Positions 32,869 to 43,218 of a stretch of 64,000 nt of DNA are shown here, one piece after another. The position numbers and the translations under genes are program-made. Source of the stretch: Hydrogenophaga sp. IBVHS1 (GTDB taxonomy: Bacteria > Pseudomonadota > Gammaproteobacteria > Burkholderiales > Burkholderiaceae_C); contig NZ_NFUU01000003.1 of NCBI RefSeq assembly GCF_002127265.1, positions 567,055-631,054 on the forward strand, in the 5' to 3' direction. Within the stretch, counting starts at the first letter, position 1. Each line of letters opens with the position of its first letter. The notes beneath the pieces were generated by a model that saw nothing but the letters and a program-made list of their open reading frames with translations, had not been told where the DNA came from and did not search any database.

Positions 32869-35757
32869 ATGGCCTTCCTGTTGGGGTTTTCGCGCCGTCT
32901 CGCGCTGTGTGTTCGTCAAGTGTTGTGCCCTGCGGCTGCGTTGCTGGTAATGCTGGGCAGCCTGAGCTTGCCGGTGTGGGCACAGCGCGCCAATGAAGAG
33001 CCCTTCGTCCCGATCCGCTGGCTCGCCCCCGAGGCGCGGCTGCCCGTCGAGCTGCGCCGTGTCGACGTGCGCGCCGAGATCGTGGGCCGTGCGGTCACCA
33101 CGCGCATCGAGCTGGAGCTCTACAACTCCAACGCGCGAGTGCTCGAGGCTGAGTTGCAATTTCCGTTGCTCGAAGGCCAGTCGGTCACCGGCTTCGCGCT
33201 CGACATCGACGGTGAGTTGCGGGAGGCTGTGCCAGTGGAAAAGGCCAAAGGGCGGCAGGTGTTCGAAGACGTGACCCGTGCAAAGGTCGACCCGGCGCTG
33301 CTGGAAGTCACCGCAAGCCGGCACCACAAACTGCGCGTGTACCCCTTGCCGGGGCTTGCCAGCCGCCGCGTCCAGTTGGAGATCAGCGAAGTGGTGCCGG
33401 GCGAGGGCGCGATGACCTGGCGCTTGCCACTGGCGCCGCAACCGCGCACCGGCCGCCTGGATATTTCTGTTCGCGTGGCGGGCGTGTCGCCGCGCGCGGT
33501 GTCTGCGTTGCTGGGTGCACGGCGCCTGCCGGTGCGTGGCGATGCCGGCGGTGCGCGCGTCGCGCTGGCGGCCACCGGTGGTCACAGCGGCGGGGAATTG
33601 CGTGTGGCGCTGCCGGCGGCACCGGGCCCCGTGCTCGCCACCCAGCAGTTCGATGGCGAGGGCTATTTCTACGCCGAGCTGCCGGTGGCGGCCATGCATT
33701 CCCCGCGGGTGCGACCCCGCCGGGTGGGGTTGGTCTGGGACGCGTCCGGCAGCGGCGAGCGGCGAGACCGCGCGCGTGAGCTCTCGCTGCTCGACGCCTG
33801 GTGGCGTGAACTCGGCGATGTGGAGGTGCTGCTGCAGCCGGTGCGCGACGTGGCCGCTCCCGTGGAACGCTTCGAGGTGAAAGCCGGGCGGTGGGATGCG
33901 CTTCGTGAGCGGCTGTCGACCATGCGCTACGACGGCGCCACCCGCGTGAGTGCCTTAAACGCACCCGAGGGCACTGATGTGGCACTGCTGTTCTCCGATG
34001 GCCTGGGCAACTGGGGCGCGGCGGACGGCGCGATCCTGCCAGTCCAGCCGGTGCCCACGTTCGCCATAACGTCCGTGGCGGGTGCCGATGCAAACGCGCT
34101 GCGTCGCATGGCACAAGCCAGTGGCGGCGCCCTCATCGACTTGCTCTCTACAAGCCCCGCCCAGGCGCTGCAGGTGCTTGGACGTGAATCCCTGCGCGTC
34201 GTCTCAGTGATGGCCCAGGGCGCCGAGGATCTGGAAACCGCTTCGGCCCAGCCGGAGCAAGGGCGCGTGGTGGTGGCTGGGCGCTTCACCGCGCCCGATG
34301 CGCGCATTGATGTGCGGCTGCGGTCGCCTGGCGGCGCGGAACAAACGAGAACAGTGCGCGTGTCATGGGCACCGGGCAAGCCGGGTGGGGTGGCGGCCTG
34401 GCGCTGGGCCGCGTTGCGCATGGCGCGGCTGGAGGCTTCCGGTGATTCGCAGCGCGCGGCCGTGCGACGGCTGGGCATGCAGTTTCGCCTGCCCAGCCGG
34501 GAAACCTCGCTGATCGTGCTGGACCGGGTGGAAGACTACGCGCGCCACGGCATCGAGCCGCCGCCCAACCTGCGCGCGCAGTGGGTCCTGTTGCGTGGCG
34601 AGTCCGACAGCCGCGAAGTGGCGGCGCGCGCGCAACACCTGGAGCGGGTGGCAGCGCAGTTTGCTGCGAAGGTCCAGTGGTGGGAGAAAGATTTTCCGAA
34701 GGACGCACAGCCGCCCAAGCCGAAGACTGCATCCCTCGTGGGCTCACCACCGCCGGCACCCGCGCCCACCGCCGTGATGTCCATGGCAGCGCCGGTGGCG
34801 GCTGAAAGCGTTGGTGCTTCCAACTTTGCCAGCATCCAGTTGCGCCCTTGGCAACCTGATGCGCCCTACGCGCGGCGCCTCCGAGAAGCCGCGCTCGAGG
34901 CGCTGGAGTCGATCTATTTCGACGAACGCCCTTCGCACGCCAGCAGCACCGCCTTTTTTCTGGATGCAGCCGACATCCTCTTCGAGCGCGGCCAGCGCGC
35001 CACTGCCCTGCGCGTGCTCTCCAACCTGGCCGAGATGGAGCTGGAGAACCGCCATGTGCTGCGCATCCTGGCCTACCGCCTGTTGCAGGCGGGCGAGGTG
35101 CCGGCGGCGTTGCCGTTGCTGGAAAAGGTGCTGGCCTTGAGCACGGACGAACCCCAGTCCTGGCGGGACCTGGGCCTGGCCCTGGCGCGCGCAGGACAGC
35201 CGCAACGCGCGGTCGATCAACTCTGGCAGGTCGTGTCGCGCCCGTGGAACGGACGCTTTCCCGGTGTGGAGCTGATCGCGCTGGCCGAACTCAACGCCGT
35301 CGTGGCCCAGGCCCAGGCTGCTGGAACGCCGCTGGACACGCGCGTGATCGACGTCCGCCTGCTGCGCAACCTGCCGCTGGACTTGCGCGCCGTGCTCTCC
35401 TGGGACGCCGACAACACCGACATCGACCTGTGGGTGATCGACCCCAACGACCAAGCCGCCTACTACGGCAATCGAATCACCTATCAAGGTGGGCGCATGT
35501 CTGCCGATTTCACAGGGGGCTATGGTCCGGAAGAATTCTCGCTGCGCCGGGCCCGGCCCGGGACCTACACGGTGCGGGCCAGGTTCTACGGCCACCGCCA
35601 GCAGATCGTGGCACCTGCCACCACCTTGATGTTGCGCCTGACCACGGGCTTTGGCACACCACAGCAGAAAGACGAGGACGTGGTGCTGCGGCTTTCGGGG
35701 CGCGGCGACATGGTCACCGTGGGCACATTCCAGATCGAAGAAACGAGCAAACCATGA
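32869..35757 (+). CDS. Exported VIT/vWA/TPR protein with C-terminal DUF2135
   Basis: The product is 962 residues. It has a signal peptide (hydrophobic core about 22-36, ending LPVWA) and a VIT domain (about 45-200: RRVDVRAEIVGRAVTTRIEL, LQFPLLEGQSVTGFALDIDG, KAKGRQVFEDVTRAKVDPAL). A vWA-like region has DASGS (D291, a MIDAS-type D-x-S-x-S). Helical TPR-like repeats occupy about 690-820 and a DUF2135 domain about 845-955 (NTDIDLWVIDPNDQAAYYGN). VIT and vWA mediate metal-dependent protein contacts. It leads four coupled genes. Alternative starts exist at 32791 and 32863-32869; 32869 best fits the signal peptide, but no strong ribosome site is seen. Confidence 0.85.
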   Translation: MAFLLGFSRRLALCVRQVLCPAAALLVMLGSLSLPVWAQRANEEPFVPIRWLAPEARLPVELRRVDVRAEIVGRAVTTRIELELYNSNARVLEAELQFPLLEGQSVTGFALDIDGELREAVPVEKAKGRQVFEDVTRAKVDPALLEVTASRHHKLRVYPLPGLASRRVQLEISEVVPGEGAMTWRLPLAPQPRTGRLDISVRVAGVSPRAVSALLGARRLPVRGDAGGARVALAATGGHSGGELRVALPAAPGPVLATQQFDGEGYFYAELPVAAMHSPRVRPRRVGLVWDASGSGERRDRARELSLLDAWWRELGDVEVLLQPVRDVAAPVERFEVKAGRWDALRERLSTMRYDGATRVSALNAPEGTDVALLFSDGLGNWGAADGAILPVQPVPTFAITSVAGADANALRRMAQASGGALIDLLSTSPAQALQVLGRESLRVVSVMAQGAEDLETASAQPEQGRVVVAGRFTAPDARIDVRLRSPGGAEQTRTVRVSWAPGKPGGVAAWRWAALRMARLEASGDSQRAAVRRLGMQFRLPSRETSLIVLDRVEDYARHGIEPPPNLRAQWVLLRGESDSREVAARAQHLERVAAQFAAKVQWWEKDFPKDAQPPKPKTASLVGSPPPAPAPTAVMSMAAPVAAESVGASNFASIQLRPWQPDAPYARRLREAALEALESIYFDERPSHASSTAFFLDAADILFERGQRATALRVLSNLAEMELENRHVLRILAYRLLQAGEVPAALPLLEKVLALSTDEPQSWRDLGLALARAGQPQRAVDQLWQVVSRPWNGRFPGVELIALAELNAVVAQAQAAGTPLDTRVIDVRLLRNLPLDLRAVLSWDADNTDIDLWVIDPNDQAAYYGNRITYQGGRMSADFTGGYGPEEFSLRRARPGTYTVRARFYGHRQQIVAPATTLMLRLTTGFGTPQQKDEDVVLRLSGRGDMVTVGTFQIEETSKP

Positions 35758-36467
35758 CATTCACCCCTTTCCTGCGTTCTGTTTTCATTGGCTTCGCTGC
35801 CGCTATCTGCTTCGCTGGAGGAGCCGCCGCGCAAGGCTTGCCGCCCGCTGTGGAGGCCGATCGCCTGCTGCAGCTTGGGTCTGCGGAAATGGCCAAGGGC
35901 GAGAAAGGCGACGCGGCCGCCTGGGCCAAAGCCGCTGCGGCGCTCAAGGGCGCGGAAGCCACGGGTGTGCGCATGCCCGACAACTTCGGCTACCACTACG
36001 GCCGCGCGTTGCACGCCGTTGGCCAGCACCAGGCCTCCCATGAGCGGCTCGAGCGCTACCTGCGCACCTTTGGCACCAAGGGCAAGTACTACAGCGAAGC
36101 GCTGGCGCAATACACCAGCGTGCAGAACGCGCTGGCTGAAGGCCGCGTGGCCGCCGAGAAGCAGGCGGTGGTTGACCGCGGATGGCGCTGGGTGAGGTCG
36201 ACCTGGGTGCACGCCGGCGACGAGGGCACCGATTGCTACAAGGCCACCCGGCGCGTGAAAAACCAGTCTTCCAGCGCCCGCGAAATCGATTGCGATTGCA
36301 ACGTCACCGAGAACGACCACCCCGCCTACCGGGGCAGCCTGCTGACCATCTGCAAGATCCGCTGGCAGGGCAACACCGTGCTGGACAAGGCGTCGTCGTT
36401 CTACGTCGACCGGGACTACTCGACCCGTCGTCAGGACTTCGAGAGCTTCAAGTCCAGCGAGGAATGA
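35754..36467 (+). CDS. Exported protein of unknown function, VIT operon gene 2
   Basis: The 237-residue protein has a clear signal peptide (FLRSVFIGFAAAICFAGGAA). A helical TPR/Sel1-like part follows (about 28-135: EADRLLQLGSAEMAKGEKGD, GYHYGRALHAVGQHQASHER). The C-terminal domain is cysteine-bearing (TDCYKATRR, REIDCDCNVTEN, LLTICKIRW). The start overlaps the VIT gene's stop (ATGA) and its end overlaps gene 3. No known family is recognised; a periplasmic partner of the VIT protein is the natural inference. Confidence 0.8.
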   Translation: MTFTPFLRSVFIGFAAAICFAGGAAAQGLPPAVEADRLLQLGSAEMAKGEKGDAAAWAKAAAALKGAEATGVRMPDNFGYHYGRALHAVGQHQASHERLERYLRTFGTKGKYYSEALAQYTSVQNALAEGRVAAEKQAVVDRGWRWVRSTWVHAGDEGTDCYKATRRVKNQSSSAREIDCDCNVTENDHPAYRGSLLTICKIRWQGNTVLDKASSFYVDRDYSTRRQDFESFKSSEE

Positions 36468-37807
36468 GCAGCATGGTTCGGGTTTGCCTGGCGCTGGTGT
36501 GCGCTTTTCTCCTGTCCGGTGCGTCCCTGGCCCAGCCCAGGGACGTGGGCGACCAGGGCACGCTGTTCCCGACCGGGGGGCGCGAGCAGATGCACTGTTT
36601 CCCCACCGGTACCGCCGCTGTGCCCGAGATCTGCGGCAACTTCGAGGTGCGGTGGAAGCTGTCCACGTTGATGGGTGAGCCGATCGCCAACTTCGGTCTG
36701 GTGTGGTCGCTCACCGGCGTGCGAATTCTGGTGGACAAACGCAGCCAGTTCTACAACCTGAAGTCGCTGCCCCCCGCTGTGGCCAAGGCCGCGCAAACCA
36801 GCGAGCTCATGCTCTATGGGCTGGGTCTATTCACTGGCGAGAACGGCGCCACCCTGGCGGTGGATGTGGACACGGGCGCGCCGGCCCGGCCTGATGGCAA
36901 GGTCTCCTTCAACGTGCCGGGCAGTCCGGACTGGGGCCGCTTCATCATCAGCGGCGGCTCGGCCCTGGACCACCGGGGGATGGTGGCGCATGGCCAGACG
37001 GGCTGGTGCGCGGAGAAACACCGCAGCTACCTGACGCCCCCGCAGGCCAGAGACGAGATGCGCAGGCGCACGAAGTTGACACACTTGTTGGTCTGCCCGC
37101 GCACCTCCGCCAACCCGGGCTTTCTGGAGGGGGCGCTCCAGTCGCATTGCGAAACCGCTCCGAAGGCGGCCTGGTGCGAGAAGAAGCCTGAAAAGGCCGA
37201 GACACCCGAGAAACCGGACCTTCGCTACGGCGACGCGCTGGACAAGGTGACCGACAAGCCAGCGGTGCAACGCAAGCACGCGCAACTCGTGGACGCCTTC
37301 CGGCGCGAAGCCGACGCCGCCTGCTCGAAGGAGTTGGCGCCGGTGCAGGCGTGCCTGCGCAAGAGCTGCCCCGATGCCGCCGGGCCGTCCGAAGCTTCCT
37401 GCAAGTCGATGCCGAACAGGCCCGCGCGCATACTCGGCCCGCTGCTCACACGCAGCGACAGCGGCCCCTGCAACGCGCGCTGTCAGCGCGAGCGAGAAGA
37501 GGCGCGCGAAGAAGCCCGGCTTGAGCGAGAACGCGAGAACGACACGTTTCGGGAGCGGGTGGCGGCGTGGGACGCGCAATGGAGTGGGCTGGCGAACCAG
37601 TGCGAAGAGAACAAGCAGGCCCGAGCCGCTCAGCACCAGTGTTTTCAGGCCTCCGAACGGCAATGCAATCCGACAGGTTTGACCGCCAGGACCTGCCTGG
37701 ATCGACGCATGGTGCACGCGCCCACCGAGGGGGCTGCGGAAGCGGTGCAAGCCAGGGAAACGACAGACCGCATGCGGGCCGAGCAGCGCCCCAAGTTCCT
37801 CGACTGA
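36464..37807 (+). CDS. Exported cysteine-rich protein of unknown function, VIT operon gene 3
   Basis: The 447-residue protein has a signal peptide (MVRVCLALVCAFLLSGASLA). A beta-rich N-terminal half (about 20-170: NFEVRWKLSTLMGEPIANFG, GRFIISGGSALDHRGMVAHG) precedes a charged helical C-terminal half with many cysteines (CSKELAPVQACLRKSCPDAA, SGPCNARCQREREEAREEAR). The charged stretch near 345-375 could form a coiled coil. It is coupled by ATGA overlap to gene 2 and by TGATG to gene 4. I do not recognise a family. Confidence 0.78.
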   Translation: MSSMVRVCLALVCAFLLSGASLAQPRDVGDQGTLFPTGGREQMHCFPTGTAAVPEICGNFEVRWKLSTLMGEPIANFGLVWSLTGVRILVDKRSQFYNLKSLPPAVAKAAQTSELMLYGLGLFTGENGATLAVDVDTGAPARPDGKVSFNVPGSPDWGRFIISGGSALDHRGMVAHGQTGWCAEKHRSYLTPPQARDEMRRRTKLTHLLVCPRTSANPGFLEGALQSHCETAPKAAWCEKKPEKAETPEKPDLRYGDALDKVTDKPAVQRKHAQLVDAFRREADAACSKELAPVQACLRKSCPDAAGPSEASCKSMPNRPARILGPLLTRSDSGPCNARCQREREEAREEARLERERENDTFRERVAAWDAQWSGLANQCEENKQARAAQHQCFQASERQCNPTGLTARTCLDRRMVHAPTEGAAEAVQARETTDRMRAEQRPKFLD

Positions 37808-38100
37808 TGGGAGTCCTTCTCTCGCTGAGCATCGGGCTGCTGTGGGCACCGCTGGCGCTAGCGTCGCCCACCGCCAACGAATTCGAACGCTGTCACCGCG
37901 GAGCTGCGTTGAGCTTGCAGCACTGCCTGAGCGAGGCCGGCATGGGCGATGGAGGCGCCTGCTGGCCTCAGGCGCGGGCCTATCACGAGGATTGCCGCAG
38001 GAAGGTGGTGCAAGAACACCAGCCACCCGATGCGGCGCGCGTCGAAGCCATGCGGGAGGCGGCGCGCAGGAGGCAGGCAGTGCCGGGGGCGCGGCCCTGA
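37807..38100 (+). CDS. Small exported cysteine-containing protein, VIT operon gene 4
   Basis: The 97-residue protein has a signal peptide (MGVLLSLSIGLLWAPLALAS). The short helical mature part has four cysteines (FERCHRG, LQHCLSEAG, GGACWPQ, HEDCRRK) spaced like a CHCH-type double-disulfide hairpin. The start overlaps the previous stop (TGATG). It ends 13 bp from the convergent mrdA stop. Function unknown; it likely acts with the other exported products of this operon. Confidence 0.72.
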   Translation: MGVLLSLSIGLLWAPLALASPTANEFERCHRGAALSLQHCLSEAGMGDGGACWPQARAYHEDCRRKVVQEHQPPDAARVEAMREAARRRQAVPGARP

Positions 38101-38113
38101 AGGGTTGGTTTCG

Positions 38114-40087
38114 CTACGGTGCCGAGGCCGGCGTTGACGATTCCGGTGGCCACGGCATTTCGCTGGCCCGCAGCGGCTTGCCGATCGGCGCGCCGGCCTG
38201 ACCCACGCGCACGGCAGCCATGTCTTGCGGGTTGGGGTACTGGTCGAGCAGCAGGTAGTCGAACACGCGGCGGGCGATGGGAGCTGCGTGGGCCGCACCA
38301 AAGCCGGCGTTCTCCACCACCAGTGCCAGCGCCACGCGCGGCTGGTCGGCAGGCGCGAACGCAATGTAGAGCGAGTGGTCGCGCTGGTGTTCTTCGAGCT
38401 TGCGGGAGTCGTAGCGGTCGCGCTGACCGATGGTCACGGCCTGGGCGGTACCGGTTTTGCCACCGCTGGCGTAGCCGGCTCCCGCGAACACGCGGGTGGA
38501 CGTGCCTTCGGTGGTCACGGCGGTCATGGCGTCGATCACGGTGCGCACATGCTCGGGCTTGTAGCCCAGGTTTTCCGGTGGCGGTCCGGGCAGCGGCGTG
38601 CGCTCGCGCGTGATCACGTTTTCGGTGGCCATGGTCAGGTGCGGCTTGTACTTGACGCCACCGTTGGCCAGCGTGGCCATGGCGTGCGCGAGCTGCAGCA
38701 TGGTGAAGCTGTTGTAGCCCTGACCAATGCCGAGCGAGATGGTCTCGCCCGCGTACCAGCGCTGCTGCTCGGGACGCTTGTAGGTGTTGCGCTTCCAGGC
38801 CAGACTCGGGAGCACGCCGCGCACCTCGCCCCGCAGGTCGATGCCAGTGATCTGGCCGAACCCCAGCGGCTTCATGAAGTCGTGCATGGTGTCCACGCCC
38901 ATCTCGTTCGCCAGCGAGTAGTAGTAGGTGTTGCTGGACTTCACGATGCTGCGCTTCATGTCCACCGCGCCCAGGCCGCCGTCGTCGTGGCTGCGGAAGC
39001 GGTGGCCGCCGAACATCCAGAAGCCCGGGTCGTTGATGACGGTGCTGGCGGTGCGCGTGCCGGTTTCCAGGGCGCCGAGCGCCATGAAGGGTTTGTAGGT
39101 GGAGCCGGGCGGGTAGGTGCCGCGCATCGCGCGGTTGAGCAGCGGCTTGTCCAGCGATTCGTTGAGTGCGCGCCAGTTCTCCACGTCGATGCCTTCGACG
39201 AAGAGGTTGGGGTCGAAGGTGGGCTTGCTCACAAAGGCCAGCACTTCGCCCGAGCGCGGATCGATCGCCACCAGCGCGCCGCGCCGCTCGCCATACATGT
39301 CTTCGATCAGCTTCTGCAGCTGGATGTCGATCGACAGCACCACGGTGTTGCCCGGCGTGGCCGGCGTGTGAGCCAGCGAGCGCACCGCGCGCCCACCGGC
39401 TGAGGTTTCCACGCGTTCGAAACCGGTGATGCCGTGCAGTTCCCGCTCGTATTGTTGTTCGGCGCCGAGCTTGCCGATGTACTCGGTGCCCCGGTAGTTG
39501 GCCTGGTCTTCTTCCGGCCATTCGCCAATCGATTCCTTCTCGCGCTGGTTGATGCGGCCGATGTAGCCAATGACGTGGCTGGCCACATCGCCGTTCGGGT
39601 ACTGGCGCAGCAACCTGGCGCGCACTTCCACACCGGGGAAGCGGTAGCGCTGCACCGTGAAGCGCGCCACCTCCTCGTCGGTCAGGCGCGTGCGCAGCGG
39701 CAGTGAATCGAAGCTGTGTGATTCCTCCACCAGTTTGCGGAAACGCCGCTCGTCACGCGGCGTGACCTCCACCAGCTCGCCGAGCCCCTTGATGGTGGCG
39801 TCGAGGTCGTCCACGCGCGAAGGCACGATCTCCAGCGTGTAGGCGGAGTAATTGGTGGCCAGCACGCGGCCCTTGCGGTCCAGGATCTGGCCCCGGTTGG
39901 GCACCACCGGCAGCACCGCAGTGCGGTTGCTCTCGGCCTGCGCCAGCAGGTCTTCATGCCGCGTCACCTGCAGGTAGACCATGCGCGCGGCGACGAGGCC
40001 GAAGGCGAACACCACCGCCAGCCCGATCAGCAGCACCCGGGTGCGGAACTGGGCCAGATCGGCTTCGACGTTGCGGAGTTCCGTCAT
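38114..40087 (-). CDS. mrdA: Penicillin-binding protein 2 (elongasome transpeptidase)
   Basis: The 657-residue product has a single N-terminal membrane helix (about 17-37), the non-catalytic PBP dimerisation region (about 55-230) and a transpeptidase domain. The active-site serine is S329 in GSTYKPF, with SSN (384-386) and KTG (544-546), all intact. PBP2 cross-links side-wall peptidoglycan with RodA and MreBCD. It is the last gene of mreB-mreC-mreD-mrdA, 2 bp after mreD. RodA, which usually follows, is not here; the next gene is a convergent operon. Confidence 0.97.
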   Translation of the reverse strand: MTELRNVEADLAQFRTRVLLIGLAVVFAFGLVAARMVYLQVTRHEDLLAQAESNRTAVLPVVPNRGQILDRKGRVLATNYSAYTLEIVPSRVDDLDATIKGLGELVEVTPRDERRFRKLVEESHSFDSLPLRTRLTDEEVARFTVQRYRFPGVEVRARLLRQYPNGDVASHVIGYIGRINQREKESIGEWPEEDQANYRGTEYIGKLGAEQQYERELHGITGFERVETSAGGRAVRSLAHTPATPGNTVVLSIDIQLQKLIEDMYGERRGALVAIDPRSGEVLAFVSKPTFDPNLFVEGIDVENWRALNESLDKPLLNRAMRGTYPPGSTYKPFMALGALETGTRTASTVINDPGFWMFGGHRFRSHDDGGLGAVDMKRSIVKSSNTYYYSLANEMGVDTMHDFMKPLGFGQITGIDLRGEVRGVLPSLAWKRNTYKRPEQQRWYAGETISLGIGQGYNSFTMLQLAHAMATLANGGVKYKPHLTMATENVITRERTPLPGPPPENLGYKPEHVRTVIDAMTAVTTEGTSTRVFAGAGYASGGKTGTAQAVTIGQRDRYDSRKLEEHQRDHSLYIAFAPADQPRVALALVVENAGFGAAHAAPIARRVFDYLLLDQYPNPQDMAAVRVGQAGAPIGKPLRASEMPWPPESSTPASAP

Positions 40088-40089
40088 GG

Positions 40090-40620
40090 CTAGAGCGGCC
40101 GATTGTCGTCGGGGTTAGGCGCACGCCTTTGAGGCGCCAGCAGCAGCACGCTGACCACCGGCCAGAGCAAGGCCTCGATCACCGGCGCCAGCAGGTACAG
40201 CAAGCCCGGAAAGGTGCCGCCGGCGGCCATGCGCACCAGCAGTTCGAGCAGGTGTGCTGCCACGAACAGCGGCAGCACCTGCACCGCCTGGTTGGGCACA
40301 CTGAACCACAGCAGGCGCCGGTGCATGGAGATGCCCAGGAACCCGAGTGCGGTGTAGGCGAGGGCGTGCTGGCCGAGCAGCGCGCCCTGGTGCACGTCCA
40401 TGGTCAGGCCAAACGCGAAGGCCACGCCCACGCCGATGCGCAGCGGCTGGTGCACGCTCCAGAACACCAGCAGCACGGCCAGCACATCAGGCACCCAGGC
40501 CGCGCGCCCGAACATCCCCATGTTCAACAGCATGTTGAACATCAGCGCGCTGAGCAGGCTGAACCAGATGAAGACGGGGTTGGCGGGCAACAGCAGCTGC
40601 TGACCGGGACGCATGATCAT
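40090..40620 (-). CDS. mreD: Rod shape-determining protein MreD
   Basis: The 176-residue protein has about five hydrophobic helices and the MreD pattern (FIWFSLLSALMFNMLLNMG, VAFAFGLTMDVHQGALLGQH, ALGFLGISMHRR). It is an inner-membrane member of the elongasome linking MreC and the synthases. Its start overlaps the mreC stop (ATGA) and its stop lies 2 bp from mrdA. A second in-frame ATG two codons later is also possible. Confidence 0.95.
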   Translation of the reverse strand: MIMRPGQQLLLPANPVFIWFSLLSALMFNMLLNMGMFGRAAWVPDVLAVLLVFWSVHQPLRIGVGVAFAFGLTMDVHQGALLGQHALAYTALGFLGISMHRRLLWFSVPNQAVQVLPLFVAAHLLELLVRMAAGGTFPGLLYLLAPVIEALLWPVVSVLLLAPQRRAPNPDDNRPL

Positions 40621-41561
40621 GGTGCGGTGCTCCGGTTGCCGGGACGGACCGCACCGCGCACCGGGCGCTCGGCGGGGGCACTGACCAAGGGCGAGGGAGG
40701 CACCACTTCGCCGGCGGGCGCGAGCACCAGCACATGCAGGGTTCCCTGCACCCGCGCCATGGGTTCGCAGCGCACGCGCGTGAAAGACGATTCGGCCTGG
40801 CGCTCCACCAGCGTCACGCGCGCCACTGGCAGGCCGGCGGGGTAGATGCCATCCACGCCGCTGGTGGTGAGCAGGTCGCCCTCGGCGATGTCGGCACTGG
40901 CGAGTGTGTAACGCAGTTCAAGGCCGTCGCCGCTGGCGGAAGGTTCGCCGTGGGCCACGCTGCGCACACCGGTGCGCGCATTGAGCACGGGAATGGCCTG
41001 ATCGCGGTCGATCAGCAGCGTGACTTCGGACACCAGCGGATACACCCGCGTGACCTGCCCCAGCACGCCGCTCTCATCGATGACCGGCGAGCCGGCCTGG
41101 ATGCCGTGCGTCTGGCCCCGGTCGATCACGATCTTGCGTGAATACGGGTCGGCGGCGTCGTAAAGCACCTGTGCGCCGGTGGCCTGGGCGCCGCTTCGTT
41201 CGCGCATGGCCAGCAGCTGGCGCAGGCGCTGGTTTTCCAGCGTGATCTGTTCGAGCTGCAGGCTGCGCTGAGCCTGCGTGGCCAGCCGCTTCAAGGCTTC
41301 GGCCTCGCCCTTCTGGGCCGCATGCAGGGAGGTGAAGTACGTGCCCGCCATGGACACCAGTTCGACCGGCTGCAGCACCGCCCATTGCACCGGATACAGC
41401 ACCGCCGCGACGGCGGTACGCAGCGGCTCCGCGACCCGAAAACGCAGGTCGGCCACCATGAGGAACAGCGCCACCGCGCTGAACACCACCAGCTTGGACA
41501 GGGCCGAAGGGCCCTGCTTGAAAAAGGGGGGCGGGGTCCGGTCCAGGGTACCCAGAGGCAT
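40617..41561 (-). CDS. mreC: Rod shape-determining protein MreC
   Basis: The 314-residue product has a short cytoplasmic tail, one membrane helix (about 25-42), a coiled-coil stretch (about 75-115: KGEAEALKRLATQAQRSLQL, QLRQLLAMRERSG) and the paired beta-barrel domain (about 120-275: KIVIDRGQTHGIQAGSPVID, GLPVARVTLVERQAESSFTR). The tail is proline-rich. MreC activates PBP2/RodA from the periplasm. It lies 42 bp after mreB. Confidence 0.95.
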   Translation of the reverse strand: MPLGTLDRTPPPFFKQGPSALSKLVVFSAVALFLMVADLRFRVAEPLRTAVAAVLYPVQWAVLQPVELVSMAGTYFTSLHAAQKGEAEALKRLATQAQRSLQLEQITLENQRLRQLLAMRERSGAQATGAQVLYDAADPYSRKIVIDRGQTHGIQAGSPVIDESGVLGQVTRVYPLVSEVTLLIDRDQAIPVLNARTGVRSVAHGEPSASGDGLELRYTLASADIAEGDLLTTSGVDGIYPAGLPVARVTLVERQAESSFTRVRCEPMARVQGTLHVLVLAPAGEVVPPSPLVSAPAERPVRGAVRPGNRSTAP

Positions 41562-41603
41562 AGGGGGTAGGGTATCGCGGCCGTGCCGAAGAACGGCCCG
41601 GAC

Positions 41604-42731
<1,128 letters not shown>

Positions 42732-42918
42732 CTAAGTGGTTGATTCCAAGGCGGAAACGCTGTCGCGGAGGGTATCGCCGTTAAACCTTGGATAATACCG
42801 TATCCCCTGTGTACAACTGCACGCAATTGGGGCGCAATTTGACCGCTTACACGTCGTTTCAGGGGCGATCGTCGCCTCGTGAACGCTTGCCTCATTCCAC
42901 CCGGATCCCGTTTCAGCC

Positions 42919-43218
42919 ATGTCCCTGACCCTGTCCGACATCGGGCGCATTGCCAACCTGGCGCGCCTGGAACTTACCGATGCCCGAAGCGAGACGCTGC
43001 GCGTCCAGCTCAATGGCTTCTTCGACATCGTCGAGCAGATGAACGCCGTGAACACGCTGGGCGTAGAGCCGCTGGCACACCCCACCGCGGTCATTGACCA
43101 CGTGTCGCTGCGCCTGCGCCCGGACCTGGCCAGCGAGCCCAACGACCGCGAAGCCAACCAGAAAAGCGCACCGGCCGTGGAGCGCGGCCTGTTCCTCGTG
43201 CCCAAGGTGATCGAATGA
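42919..43218 (+). CDS. gatC: Asp-tRNA(Asn)/Glu-tRNA(Gln) amidotransferase subunit C
   Basis: The 99-residue product is typical of GatC ([20 protein letters not shown], then [20 protein letters not shown]). It wraps around GatA and stabilises the complex that converts misacylated Glu-tRNA(Gln) or Asp-tRNA(Asn). First gene of gatCAB, divergent from mreB as in many betaproteobacteria. It overlaps gatA by 4 nt. Confidence 0.96.
   Translation: MSLTLSDIGRIANLARLELTDARSETLRVQLNGFFDIVEQMNAVNTLGVEPLAHPTAVIDHVSLRLRPDLASEPNDREANQKSAPAVERGLFLVPKVIE

Noticed and set aside
38225..39403. Plus-strand frame of 392 codons opposite mrdA
   Set aside because: No signal or domain; mrdA on the other strand has all penicillin-binding motifs.
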